The notes under the pieces are model-generated. The model searched no databases. It saw only the letters and a list, made by a program, of their open reading frames with translations, and had not been told where the DNA came from. Position numbers and translations under genes: made by a program. Shown piece after piece: positions 30,786 to 41,700 of a stretch of 64,000 nt of DNA (the stretch's first letter is position 1; each line of letters starts with the position of its first letter). Source of the stretch: Marinobacterium aestuarii. GTDB lineage: Bacteria; Pseudomonadota; Gammaproteobacteria; Pseudomonadales; Balneatricaceae. The stretch lies in assembly GCF_001651805.1 (NCBI RefSeq), contig NZ_CP015839.1, forward strand, positions 4,526,001-4,590,000, read 5' to 3'.

Positions 30786-31913
30786 ATGTCACTCATAGAC
30801 CTGCTGGGCGGCAGCACCCTGGGGCCGGCTGAATGCCGGGTTCTTATCGACAACAGCGAAATCGACGACCTCTACCCGGCCCTGGCGCTGGTCGAGGTCG
30901 ATGCCGATCGCAGCAGCTGGACCACCGCCAAACTGGAATTCGACACCCGCCGCATTGAGGACGGCAACTGGACCCTGGCGGACGACGAGCGCATCAAGCC
31001 CTGGCGGGAAATTCACATCAAGGCGGTGTTCGGCGCTCAGGAGCAGTACCTGATGGCCGGCTACATCCGCCAGGTCAAACTGGAATGCCCCGAGGACCAG
31101 GGCGCCGCCAAGCTCACCGTGGAATGCCAGGACGCCTCGCTCTTGCTGGACAGAACCCACATCAACCAGGTCTGGGCCGAGGATGACGCCACCACCGATG
31201 ACAGCCAGATCAGCAGCGCCATCGCCAGGCGCAGCGGCCAGGCCATCAATTACCAGGGCCCGGTGTTTCCCATCCAGAACCTCAACCAGAACGCCACCGA
31301 CCTGCGCTTCCTCAAGCAGCGGGCCGACACCAACGGCAACGACATGATTTTTCTCGAAGACGCCCTCTACATTGGCCCCATGCGCCTCGACCTGGAGCCT
31401 CAGCCCGCGGTACTGGTCTATGCCGGCCCAGACACCAACTGCATCAGTTTCTCCGTTGACGACGACGGCCACCAGCCCGATCAGGTGCTGTACCAGCTGG
31501 CAGCAGAAACCGGCACCCAGCCAGAAGAGGAAACCGTTGCGCCCGACAACACCTTGCTGGGTACCCGCCCGGCCACCAGCGAGGCTGCAGGGGATTTTAC
31601 CTGGCAGGTACCGCGGACCGGCCGGGTATCGGATGAACAAGCCCGTGTCAGCGCCCAGGCTGCCGCCAACAGGGCCGCCATGCGCATCAAGGGCTCAGGG
31701 GAGCTGGATGGCAGCCGTTACGCCAATGTCCTGCGCATCGGCGAGCCGGTGCTTATCGACGGCACGGGTGAGCGCTACAGCGGCCGCTGGTACGTGGACG
31801 CTTGCACCCACCGCTTTGACAGCAACGGCTACAGGGTCAGCTTCAAACTGCTGCGCAACGCCTATGGCGACGAGCAATCAGCAGCAGCCAGCGTTCTGGC
31901 GGGGGTGCTGTGA
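30786..31913 (+). CDS. gp27/VgrG-type baseplate hub protein (N-terminal half of Afp8/Pvc8)
   Basis: 376 residues from the ATG at 30786, 2 bp after the LysM-gene stop. The fold pattern is that of the gp27-like hub: GPAECRVLIDNSEIDDLYPALALVEVDAD, then DDERIKPWREIHIKAVFGAQEQYLMAGYIRQVKLECP, LTVECQDASLLLDRTHINQVW and LRFLKQRADTNGNDMIFLEDALYIGP, all seen in phage late-control D/VgrG N-terminal domains. The protein stops before the OB-fold and spike, which are encoded by the next gene; in Afp8 both are in one chain. The next gene starts within this stop codon (TGATG). Confidence 0.85.
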   Translation: MSLIDLLGGSTLGPAECRVLIDNSEIDDLYPALALVEVDADRSSWTTAKLEFDTRRIEDGNWTLADDERIKPWREIHIKAVFGAQEQYLMAGYIRQVKLECPEDQGAAKLTVECQDASLLLDRTHINQVWAEDDATTDDSQISSAIARRSGQAINYQGPVFPIQNLNQNATDLRFLKQRADTNGNDMIFLEDALYIGPMRLDLEPQPAVLVYAGPDTNCISFSVDDDGHQPDQVLYQLAAETGTQPEEETVAPDNTLLGTRPATSEAAGDFTWQVPRTGRVSDEQARVSAQAAANRAAMRIKGSGELDGSRYANVLRIGEPVLIDGTGERYSGRWYVDACTHRFDSNGYRVSFKLLRNAYGDEQSAAASVLAGVL

Positions 31914-32719
31914 TGGACGACGTACTGCAACGACTGGCAACAGATGCCCAGCATCAGGTCTTCGGCAAACACAGGGGCCTGGTGGTCGACAACCAGGACC
32001 CGGAATACCGCGGCCGCCTGAAGCTGCTCGTGCCCTCGGTGCTTGGCAACCAGACCTCCAACTGGGCCCTGCCCTGCCTGCCCTTCGGAGGCCTCGACGG
32101 CCAGGGCTGTTACAGCATTCCCGACATCGATGCCCAGGTCTGGGTCGAATTCGAAGCCGGCAATATCGACCAGGCCATCTGGGTCGGCACCTTCTGGCAG
32201 CCGGGCACCAGTGCCCATAGCGCACCCCCGGAGAAACGTCTGTTCGCCACGTCCTCCGGCCATGTCATGGAGTTCGACGATACCAGCGGCGAAGAAAGCT
32301 TCCGCCTGACCCATCCGGCGGGCACCGAGCTGACCGTCAGCCCCCAGGGCAGCGTTAACTGGACCGATGCCAGCGGTGCCCTGTTACACCTGGATGCGGA
32401 AAACAACCGGGTGGAATTGACCGACGCCTCGGGCAACAGCATCACCATGGACAGCAGCGGCACTGTGATCAGGGACAGTAACGGCAACAGCACCGAGATG
32501 GCGGCCGCCGGGATCACCATCAAGGGCACCAGCATCACCATTGAAGGCCAGCAGGTCGCAGTTGGCGGCAGCGGCGGGGAGGCCCTGATCAAGGCCCAGA
32601 CCTTCCTCTCGCTGTTTAATTCCCACACACACAACTGCACCGCACCGGGAGCCCCTTCAGGGCCACCGATTCCGCCGCTCACCCCCGCCGTCATGACCCT
32701 AAAGACGACAGCATCATGA
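31913..32719 (+). CDS. gp5-type spike / baseplate assembly protein V (C-terminal half of Afp8)
   Basis: 268 residues. An N-terminal OB-fold is suggested by GLVVDNQDPEYRGRLKLLVPSVLGN and YSIPDIDAQVWVEFEAGNIDQAIWVGTFW. It is followed by a repetitive beta-helix spike segment of about 14-residue units (SGNSITMDSSGTVIRDSNGN). The C-terminus is SHTHNCTAPGAPSGPPIPPLTP, a His/Pro-rich tip common in CIS spikes. Trimerises as the puncturing needle under the tube. No separate PAAR tip gene (Afp10) was found. The ATG at 31913 is preferred to an in-frame GTG at 31910. Confidence 0.88.
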   Translation: MDDVLQRLATDAQHQVFGKHRGLVVDNQDPEYRGRLKLLVPSVLGNQTSNWALPCLPFGGLDGQGCYSIPDIDAQVWVEFEAGNIDQAIWVGTFWQPGTSAHSAPPEKRLFATSSGHVMEFDDTSGEESFRLTHPAGTELTVSPQGSVNWTDASGALLHLDAENNRVELTDASGNSITMDSSGTVIRDSNGNSTEMAAAGITIKGTSITIEGQQVAVGGSGGEALIKAQTFLSLFNSHTHNCTAPGAPSGPPIPPLTPAVMTLKTTAS

Positions 32720-33105
32720 GCACACAACTGAACAAGCACGATTTCCTGCGCTTTCCGCTCAAGGTTGCGGCGGGCGGCGGCGTCACCAGCGATCGCCGCC
32801 AGCACGTGCGTGAACAGATCGAGCAGATACTCTTCACCAACCCCGGCGAGCGCTGGTTCAGGCCGGAGTTCGGCATAGGTGTGCGGGCGCTGATCTTCGA
32901 ACCCAATAATCAGTCTCTGGCGGAGGTCACCAACAAACGGCTCACCGCGGCCCTGATAGACGCCCTCAAGGGCGAGGTACTGCCACAAAGCCTGGACGTT
33001 TCCGTCGAACCCGACGGCGAAAAACTCATCATCACCATCGCCTATACCCTGGCCGCCATCAACCACAGCGAAAAGCTGCGTTTTGCTGAAGGGGGAGCAC
33101 TCTGA
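32716..33105 (+). CDS. gp25-like baseplate wedge protein (Afp9)
   Basis: 129 residues, an almost textbook member of the gp25/W family: LRFPLKVAAGGGVTSDRRQHVREQIEQILFTNPGERWFRPEFGIGVRALIFEPNN, with the family's FT.PGER....FG.G....F motif. The last strand is VEPDGEKLIITIAYTL. It initiates sheath assembly on the baseplate. It overlaps the spike gene by 4 bp and the next gene by one base. Confidence 0.92.
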   Translation: MSTQLNKHDFLRFPLKVAAGGGVTSDRRQHVREQIEQILFTNPGERWFRPEFGIGVRALIFEPNNQSLAEVTNKRLTAALIDALKGEVLPQSLDVSVEPDGEKLIITIAYTLAAINHSEKLRFAEGGAL

Positions 33106-34484
33106 TGGCGAATGCATCGAACCTGAAATTCCACAACCACTGTGGCGACTGCGGCGACCGCGAGGTCGTCCTGCCAGACGCCCTGCCGCACCTGGGTGAC
33201 GATTTCGACTGGTTGCAGCGGGATTACGATGGCTTTCGCCTCGCCATGCTGGAAGAACTGGCCGCCCGTTTCCCGGAGCGCAGGCGCTGGACGCCGGCGG
33301 ACATGGAAGTGGTGCTGGTCGAAGCATTCTCGGTGCTGCTGGATCAGTATTCAGATCGCCTGGACCGCAGCCAGGCCGAAGCTTATCTGGAAACGGCGCG
33401 GCGCCCGAGCAGCGTCCGCAAACTGCTATCCATGATAGGTTACGACGCCGTGGCACAGGCTCCGACCCAGGCGGCCATACCCGAAGCCGTACCGGGTTTT
33501 AACGAAACCCTGCAGCTTCGACTGCGCCGGCTGACGGCATTTTTACCCGCCTTTCGGGCCTTGAGGCCACAGCTCGAAGAGGCACTGCAGCCACGCCCCC
33601 CCTCGGATCAGCAACGGGTGCTGGCATTTTTATCAGCGCCCGAGACGGCCGATAACAGCGTACTGAACAGCGTGCAGGATTTGCTGGACGGCGCACCGGA
33701 CTTCGTCCGTCATTGTCGCCGCTACACCCTGGACCGCTTCTGGACCCTGTACCCCAGCGCCATGGACCAGGCCCGCCGCGATGGCCCCAAACAGCTCCAT
33801 CGCCAGAGACGCATGGTGACCTTGCCGGATTACGCCAACCTCGCCGAACATCCGCTGGTGCTGCGGGCAGAGGCTAGCAGCCGCTGGTCCGGTTCCTGGC
33901 AAAGCATTGATGTGGCGGTGACATTGCTTGAGGACATCCCGCTGGATCTGGACGCCCTGGCGGCTGAACTCGGGCCCGCCTTTGCAAGATTTCAGTACGA
34001 GGTTGAGGCCTTTCATCGCGCCAACAAGATCCTGCCCCCCCAGTGGGCGCCGGATATCAGCGCCCGCACCCTGTTGCGCCCGTTGCTGGACCACTGGCGC
34101 ATGGCGGGCCAGGAAGTGTTCCTGCGGGACGCCGAACGCATTGGTATCGATATTTCTCTGGCGGTGCGCGCCGCCAGTAATTACTACCAATCCGAAATCC
34201 GCCACGCGGTGGAGGACTGCATTCGAGACTTTTTTGCACCGGGCCGACTGCAGTTTGGGGAAGACATTCACGCCAGCGACATAGTGAAACGGGTCATGGC
34301 GCTCGACGGCATCGAAGCGATCTGTCTCAACCGCTTCAAGCGGGTCGGCCAGCGCTGGCCCGACCAGTCCGGCGCTGGCCTGATTCGACTCGAGGGCATC
34401 GAAATCGCCATCTGCGACAGCCTCCCGGGGGCGCCTGAGCGGGGCAGCTTGCGCATCAAGCTACAGGGAGGACAAAGGGGATGA
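33105..34484 (+). CDS. Baseplate J-like protein, first (Afp11-like)
   Basis: 459 residues. The N-terminus has a CGDCGD cysteine pair followed by LQRDYDGFRLAMLEELAARFPERRRWTPADMEVVLVEAFSVLLDQYSDRLDRSQAEAYLETARRPSSVRKLLSMIGY. This is the helical start of Afp11/gp6-type wedge proteins. Later ITVLPDY-like and VTLPDYANLAEHP, plus ASDIVKRVMALDGIEAICLNRF near the end, match the J-protein core. It lies between gp25 and a second J-like protein, as Afp11 does. It overlaps the next gene by 4 bp. Confidence 0.8.
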   Translation: MANASNLKFHNHCGDCGDREVVLPDALPHLGDDFDWLQRDYDGFRLAMLEELAARFPERRRWTPADMEVVLVEAFSVLLDQYSDRLDRSQAEAYLETARRPSSVRKLLSMIGYDAVAQAPTQAAIPEAVPGFNETLQLRLRRLTAFLPAFRALRPQLEEALQPRPPSDQQRVLAFLSAPETADNSVLNSVQDLLDGAPDFVRHCRRYTLDRFWTLYPSAMDQARRDGPKQLHRQRRMVTLPDYANLAEHPLVLRAEASSRWSGSWQSIDVAVTLLEDIPLDLDALAAELGPAFARFQYEVEAFHRANKILPPQWAPDISARTLLRPLLDHWRMAGQEVFLRDAERIGIDISLAVRAASNYYQSEIRHAVEDCIRDFFAPGRLQFGEDIHASDIVKRVMALDGIEAICLNRFKRVGQRWPDQSGAGLIRLEGIEIAICDSLPGAPERGSLRIKLQGGQRG

Positions 34485-37224
34485 AAGACCGCCTGCAACA
34501 AACGGACCTCAGCCGCTGGAACCGCGCTGGCCTGTCGCGGCTGCGTTACGTGGACGGCAATGCCATCACCCACCTCGAAACCCTGCGCCAGGGATTGGTG
34601 CAGGCCTTCAATTCCGGAGCACAGGCACAGTGGCCCGAACTCGAAATCGATGCATCTCTCAGCGCGGCAAACACTGAAAATGAGCGCCTGCGCCAGCAAT
34701 ACCACGGGCCCAGGCGAGACTACCTGTGGAGATCATGCGCACCCTGGCCCGCTCCGCCCACGTGCTGACCGAGCATATAGATGCCAACAGCAATGAAACC
34801 TTTCTCGCCACCGCCACCGAATGGGAGAGTCTGCGAAAACTCGTGGCTCTGCTCAATTACCGGCCGGCACCCAGTCCATCCGCCAGCACCGCGCTGGTCT
34901 TGCTGGCGACTGACAATGTCAGCGGCCTGCTGGAAAAAGGCTTTGGCGTAAAAACCAAGCCCGACGATGGCTCCCCACCGGTGATCTTTGAAACCCTGGA
35001 GGAGCTTGATCTCGATGCCACCCTGAACGAGCTGAAGGCGAAGAACTGGAACCGCTCAACGGCAGTGCTCGCGCAAAACGCCGATATCACTACCTTTGCG
35101 CTGGCGGGCCCCCTTAAGGGCACATCGGTGGGGGACCTCGGCGTTCTGAGCTGTGCAGATGGCATGGTCGCGGTGAGCCTTGTGGATATAAGCATCGACG
35201 CGTTGCAGCTTCGGCTTCATAATCCGGCCCCCGGTTGGCCCGCTGCCCCGCCGCTGGCTGACGCTGTTTTATGGCTGACGGCCCGCTCACGCAGAGTGCC
35301 GAAAATTACCGGCCAGAATGTCATTAGCCTGTCCCCCAGCTCTATTCCGGTGGCGGATAACTCAATACTAATATGGGCCAATGGCAGTACCTGGCAGGCC
35401 GCACGCGTTGCGATATCCCAGGGTTCCCGCCTGCTGCTCGACCGCAACGGCCCCGCAGCAGGCACCCAGGTTTTCCTCGGGTTGGCAGCCCAGCGCCAGC
35501 TTTACTCAATCAACGGCGCCGACGAGCATCGCATCATCCTGCCGCTTGCCTCCGACCGCCACTCCGGCGCCCTCTTTAATGCTGGTTTAAACCCTATCAA
35601 TGAATCCGCGGTGACAAGCATCAGCGGCCTCTATGACTACCTTGAAGAGCCCGCCCTGGCCTATTACAGCACCGCTGACCAAGCCCTGGGCCCGGTGTCC
35701 TATGCCAGCCAGCAATCGGTGGAGCTCAGTGGCAAGGCGGAATCCCTCAGTACCGGCGACCTGCTGGTGATCGAGGACCAGGATGGTGCCTTGTCAGCCG
35801 CACGTCTCGAATCACTGGAAGCCGGCGCGGACTCGGTGCTGCTTGAACTGGTGCCGTCCCTCGGCGGCGCGGCCTTGATCCACGGCCATTTCAAACATCA
35901 ACTGCATCCTGCGGGTTTCGACCGCAACACAGACCCCATTCAGGATGGGGATAACAGTATAACCCTGCAGATGCTGCCAGAGACTTTGAAACCCGGCCGC
36001 AAGGTCATCGTCAGTGATGGCGAACAGGCCCAGCAGGCACTGGTCACCCAGGTTGACCGCGCACAGGGCAAGATTCGACTGCATCCTCCCGTGCAGGGCT
36101 TTGCCGCCTGGAACACGGTCATTTATGGCAATGCTATTGCCGCCGGGCACGGCGAATCCGCCAAGGAAAAAGTACTGGGCTCGGGCGATGCCAGCCGTAG
36201 CAATCAGAGCTTCGAACTCAAGGTCGACGACCTCAGTCATGTCCCGGATCCCGCCTTTGTTCAGGGCGTCAGGGCAGACCTGGAAGTCTGGGTCGGCGGA
36301 CGCCGATGGCAACAGGTGGACAGCCTGGACAGTGCCGGCCCGGAAGAGCACCAGTACGCGGTTATCCAGCTGGAGGGCGGCAATGTGACCCTCTGTTTTG
36401 GCGATGGCAGCCATGGCCGCCGCCTGCCCACCGGCAACAACAATGTGCGCGCCCGCTACAGGCGCGGCGCGGGTCTCGCGGGCAACCTTGCGCCAGGCGC
36501 GCTCGTCAAGGCCCTAAGCCCCCATCCCTGGATAGACGATTTCCTGCAACCCATGGCCGCCAGTGGCGGCAACGACCGGGAAGATTCGACAACTCTGCGG
36601 GACAACGCGCCGGCATCCACCCTGACACTGGGACGCGCTGTATCCCTGGTGGATTTCCAGCACCTGGCCATCAGCCAGGCCGGTGTCTGGCAGGCCCGGG
36701 CCTTTCGGCCAGCGCCAGACGGACGGCCCGGCGAGATTGTCCGGGTCGTCATCCTGCCGGCAGGGGGTGGGCAGCTCGGCACCCTGAAAGAAGATGTACA
36801 GACCTTCCTGCAGCAACGGGCCGAGCCCCAGGTTCAGGTGGACATTGCGCCCTGGCAACCGCTGATATTTTCCGTCGACGTCAGCCTGGCCGTGGACAGC
36901 CGCGCCTTTCAGCCTGAGCTTGTGGTCGACGCCGTGCGCAACGCCCTGCTGGAAACCTTTTCCCTGAGTCAGCGCAAGCTCGGCGAGCCCCTGTTCCGAT
37001 CACAGCTCATGGCGGCGGTGGAATCTGTCGAGGGTGTCAGCAATTGCAGTCTGGTTATCGCCTCCCTGCTGCTGGATGGCGCAGGCAACGCCGCCACCGC
37101 CGCCAGGGTTGTGCGGGCGGCGGATTCATCCATCCGTCGCATTAGCGCGCGCCCGGAGCAACTGCTGCACCTGGATGCAGCCTTGTCCCAAATTGCGATC
37201 AACAGCCATGAGTGGAGTCTGTGA
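34481..37224 (+). pseudogene. Baseplate J-like protein, second (Afp12-like), interrupted by a frameshift
   Basis: The first frame (34481-34768) begins MKDRLQQTDLSRWNRAGLSRLRYVDGNAITHLETLRQGL and reaches YHGPRRDYLW. The next frame (-1) continues EIMRTLARSAHVLTEHIDANSNETFLATATEWESLRKLVALLNY and runs to 37224 with J-family segments. These include FGDGSHGRRLPTGNNNVRARYRRGAG and the C-terminal VSLVDFQHLAISQAGVWQARAF. One extra G at 34729 (GG to GGG) repairs it exactly, giving LWEIMRTL and ~914 residues, normal for Afp12. Both parts are otherwise intact, so an assembly error is the simplest explanation. It is an essential wedge protein; if really broken, the particle could not form. Confidence 0.82.
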
Positions 37225-38777
37225 TGCCGCACAATAAGCTGGAAGGGGCCGCTGCCGCCCTGTACAACAGTGTTCCGACAGTGTACCGGACTCGGGACAG
37301 CGGCGATTTGCAGCAACTCTTCGCAGGTGCAGGCCAGCTGCTGGATCAGATAGAGCACAGCCTGCGCCAGCGCCTGGCTGATAATTTTATCGCCGAGCCG
37401 GAACAGGGCGAGATTCCCCTGCAGGACTGGCTTATCCCCTATTTCGCCGACCTGTTCGATGTCCGCCTGGTGTCACCCACCGCCGAGGGTCGCCGCGCCG
37501 AAGTCGCCAATGCCGTGACCTGGCGCCAGGGCAAAGGCAGCCTGCAAACCCTGGAGGCGATTGCCGAGTCCATCGCAGGCCTGGAAGTTGTGGTTCACGA
37601 AGGCTGGCAGCGGGTCGCCACTACCCCGAGACTGAACATTCCCCTGGTATCGGCGCGCTATTACGGCTACGCCGACGATGCACCGGACGCACCGCCCCCA
37701 TTCGCAGCACTGCACCCAGGACTCCCGGCGGTCACTCCGGACATTGCACGACCATCCGCTGCCATCAAGGCAGAACAAGGGCCCGGCAGCCAGCAGAGCA
37801 CGGTAGACGACCTAACCCATGTCTGGCGCCAGGCCAGCCGACACGGCGCACCCTGTCATCCTGGCGCCTTCGATGACGTCTCCCGCCGCACCGTTGATAT
37901 CCGCAACCCCGACTGGCAAAACGGCCATCACCACCCCGCCAATATCCTACTCTACACGGCGCCGCCTGCGGGCTTCTTCCAGCCACCGATCACCACCGTG
38001 CTGTGGCAGCCGGAACCCGGCGCCGCCTTTCTGGAACACATTGAAATCATCGAGCAACCGGGGCTGCGGATTTATCGCAACCGTTCCTATGGTCAGGACG
38101 ACTTCAGGCCAGTGCGCATCCGGCGGCTGATCAAATTATTGCAGCAGGACAGCGGTGTCGGACCTGCCGACGCGCTCAGCGTCCGCTTCGAGGGGCTGAT
38201 ACTGGACAACAGCCTGGAACTCGATGCCGGTCGGGTGGAGTTTATCGACTGCGCCGTACGGCGGGTGGAAGTCCACGCCATTGATCTCGAGGAGCCGGTG
38301 ATTTACGCCCGTAACACCCTGTTCAAAAACCTGCAGGGCGCCCGGGCGCTGAGTCGCCTGGAATATTGCACGGTGCTGGAAACCTGTTTCACCGAACATC
38401 TGCAGGCATCCGACTGCATCTTCCTGGGCCCGCTCAAGCGCGACCACATCAGTGCCAAGCCCCCCAAAGCGGGCTGCCTGCGCTTTTGCGCCCTACCCGC
38501 TGCAACCCCCACCGGCGATCTCAGGCTGCACGCCTGCACCACAGAAACACCGGTGTTCTTCAGCGCCCGCTTCGGTGAGCGCAGCTGCGCCGTGTTGCAC
38601 CCGGCGAGCTCCGATGCTGTAAAACACGCCGCCGAAGACGGCACCGAGCCCGGCTGCTACCACGATTATTACCTGACCCGGCTGTTCGAAGCCGTGGTCG
38701 AGAAGCTGGATGATTTTCTACCCATGGGACGGCACGCGGTCTTGATACCCGATCCGCAACTGCTGCAACTGCCATGA
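37224..38777 (+). CDS. gpI-like tail/baseplate protein with beta-helix C-terminus
   Basis: 517 residues; the ATG overlaps the previous stop (GTGATG). The N-terminal ~150 residues match P2 gpI-like/Afp13-region tail proteins: LYNSVPTVYRTRDSGDLQQLFAGAGQLLDQIEHSL, LQDWLIPYFADLFDVRLVSP and EVANAVTWRQGKGSLQTLEAIAESIAG. The rest contains short repeated strands with D/N turns and Cys residues (VRFEGLILDNSLELDAGRVEFIDCAV..CTVLETCFTEHLQASDCIFLGP), suggesting a right-handed beta-helix, perhaps a fibre-like or plug element. It follows the J proteins as in other contractile systems. Confidence 0.75.
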   Translation: MPHNKLEGAAAALYNSVPTVYRTRDSGDLQQLFAGAGQLLDQIEHSLRQRLADNFIAEPEQGEIPLQDWLIPYFADLFDVRLVSPTAEGRRAEVANAVTWRQGKGSLQTLEAIAESIAGLEVVVHEGWQRVATTPRLNIPLVSARYYGYADDAPDAPPPFAALHPGLPAVTPDIARPSAAIKAEQGPGSQQSTVDDLTHVWRQASRHGAPCHPGAFDDVSRRTVDIRNPDWQNGHHHPANILLYTAPPAGFFQPPITTVLWQPEPGAAFLEHIEIIEQPGLRIYRNRSYGQDDFRPVRIRRLIKLLQQDSGVGPADALSVRFEGLILDNSLELDAGRVEFIDCAVRRVEVHAIDLEEPVIYARNTLFKNLQGARALSRLEYCTVLETCFTEHLQASDCIFLGPLKRDHISAKPPKAGCLRFCALPAATPTGDLRLHACTTETPVFFSARFGERSCAVLHPASSDAVKHAAEDGTEPGCYHDYYLTRLFEAVVEKLDDFLPMGRHAVLIPDPQLLQLP

Positions 38778-38795
38778 ATTGACGATGGAACGACC

Positions 38796-41700
38796 ATGAA
38801 AACTCAACTGTCGCGCACTAGTTTCGATGCCACCAAACGCTACAACGGCGTCTTCCAGCAGATGGGCCGCATGCTCACCGACGCCGACTGGAATGAACTC
38901 AATCTTATTGATGGCGAGCGTGTGCGACAGGCGCTGTTGCACAGCGTATTGACCGGCACCCCTAGAAACAGCGGTATTGTCCGGCGTGATGCATCCGACA
39001 CAGCAGGCCTCTATTACGGGGAGGCTGTTATCGAGGGGATCAGTGCCCGACTGCTGCCCGCGGTAATAAACGCCGCACCGGCGGATGGCAGCATCGATAA
39101 CATTCAGAATCAGGCGGATTTCCCCGCCTGTCCCCTTCCCCCTGGCGACCACCGTCTTTATCTCGATGTCTGGGAGCGCAGCGTCACTGCGCTTGAGGAT
39201 ATCGACCTCATAGATCCTGCCCTTAACGGGGCCGACACCTGCACCCGGCGCCAGGTCATGTGTCAGCTCAAATGGTGCAGCACCGACACAGACCCGCAAG
39301 ATCCGCTGATTAATCCCAAAACCGGCACTGCCAGGCTCAGCCTGGAACTGCGCGAAGGCAGCACTGAGCCCGACCTTTGCGATCCCTGTGCAGAGGAACT
39401 GGCCCTGCAGGAAAAGATCGGCAATTACCTGTTCCGGGTGGAAGTACATCAGGTCGAGTACGATGCCGCCGGGCAGCCGTCCCGGGTCTTGCTGAAGTGG
39501 TCCTCGGAAAACGGCGCCGAGCAGCATAGCCTGAACAGCCTGCCGCCCGGCTTTGCCAGCGCTGCATGGTGCTACGAATTTTTCAGCGGTGCCGACACCG
39601 GCTTTGCCTCGGAGAAACACCCCGGCAGACATCTCGCCACGGGTTTTACACCGACCTATGGCGAACTGGTAGCTGGCTTCCCCGCATCAGGATCAGAGCC
39701 CGCCAACCTGTCACTGGTGCGCCGCTGGGACGGCTTTGCCGCCTTTGATCGGGTAGCGGGCGAGTGGCAGCTCGACAGCGGTTTCGATCGCAATGTCGCA
39801 CTCTCCACCACACTGGGCGCCAACAGCCCCGGCCGGGTGACCAACGGCGACACCGTCCTCCTGGTGCTGGATGCGATCACGCTGACACTGGCGCTGGAAG
39901 ACAATGCACTGCTGGCGGGAGACTACTGGCAGGTGGCGGTGCGTGAATCGGTGCATGCTCTGGATCCACAGTTGCTGGACGCAGCCTTACCACAGGGCAT
40001 AGAACACCACTACATGACCATAGGGTCTGTGGTGGGCGATGAACTGAGCCTCTATGAGGGCGAGCAATGCCGGCGTTTTGAATTCCCGCCCCTGACCGAT
40101 ATACACGCAGAAGACGTCTGCTACGACAACGGCGTTTGCGACATGCCCGACGTGGACACGGTACAGGAGGCGCTGGATCACCTGTGCCAGCAACGGGATC
40201 TCAAGTGGCACAACAAACACCTGCACGGCTGGGGCATCGTTTGCGGCCTGATTGCCGAGTGTTGTCAGAACCATAGCGACGCGGCGGACGAAGCTGGCGG
40301 CAGCGCCGGCGATCGCCGTTCCGTTTGCGTCACCCCGGGCTACGCCCTCAGCTGCGAAGGCGAGGACCTGGTACTGAAGGGGCCACAAGAGGTTCCGATA
40401 CTGGATATGATCAGTGCGCTGGAACAGGCGCAAGACGAGGCGTTACTGGTGGACGGCGACGGCACCTTCTGCCTGCGCATCGCAAAAGGCGACCCCGAGC
40501 CCCAATTCGTGCTGGAACCCTGGAGCAAGGACAAAAAATACGCCTGGCTTGATGGCACCCTGTTGCTCGACTTTTACCAGCACTGCGTCAAAGACCTGAT
40601 CGAGGCACTGTCCGAGGAAGTACGCTTTCAGGACGATGAGGCGCTGGAAACCGCCGAAGACGAGAAAGGAATACTCATCTCCGACCAGAGACGAAAAACC
40701 ATCAGTGTCTTCAATCTTGTCGCCTGGTTTTTATTCGGCAATCACGGTCACTTTGTCTGGACATCCCTGCACGAGCACCAGATTTTGCTGGCGTTCTATA
40801 ACCGCTTGCGGGCACTGCTGCGCAGCCGCACCTTCTGCGCCATGTTCCAGGATGAGGAGTTTCCACCCTACCCCTTCAAAGAGAACCAAATCGACACTAT
40901 ATTCAGTCGCGGCGATCACACCCGTGTCCTCATGCATCCGGATCAGAAGCATCTCTACAGCTTTGGTGGCACGGACAACAGCATTCACCGCTTTGACCTG
41001 GCATCCAACAAGCTGGTGGACGTGCTGCAGATGCCCGCCGCCCAGGGCGCCGAAATCACCGCGCTCTGCTTCAGTAACGATGGCAGCAAACTCTACGCCT
41101 GTGCGGCGGTGCGCAGCACCGATACCCTCTTTGGTGCGGCCTTCATTGGCGCAACCCATGAATGGCAGCAATCGAGCGTCCTGTGCGATATTTTGGTGAC
41201 CGACATGGTCATGGCCCCCAGGGACAAGGATCTGATCTATGCCATTGGCAAGGATAAAGGCCTGTACCGCGTTGAGCCGGATGTCATTGCCACGGACACC
41301 AAACCACAGTTAACACCTTTCTACCGTTTTAACGCCACAGGACAACTCCTGCTGGACCCCGAAAGCCAGACCGCCTGGTGCGGCTCCAGCGACGAAATCT
41401 CCAGCGATGGATACTATCGGAACATCGTTCAGTGCGACCTCAACACCAGCGGGGAAAATCTCAGCCCCCAGGTCACTACGCCACTGCGCAATCCCCAGGG
41501 GCAAAGCTTGCTCGGCAGTGGCAACCTGGCCATGAGCCCGGCGGATGCCCGCGACGATAACGGCGAACAAGGGGCACGGCTTTACTGCATTACCCAGGTT
41601 TCGGCCAGTGCCGCCAAACGGGTATCCGCCTATCAGCTACCCCTGGGCGCGGACGGTCTCAAGGAAATTGGCGGCACCGGGCTTGGCAACTCGGATCTTT

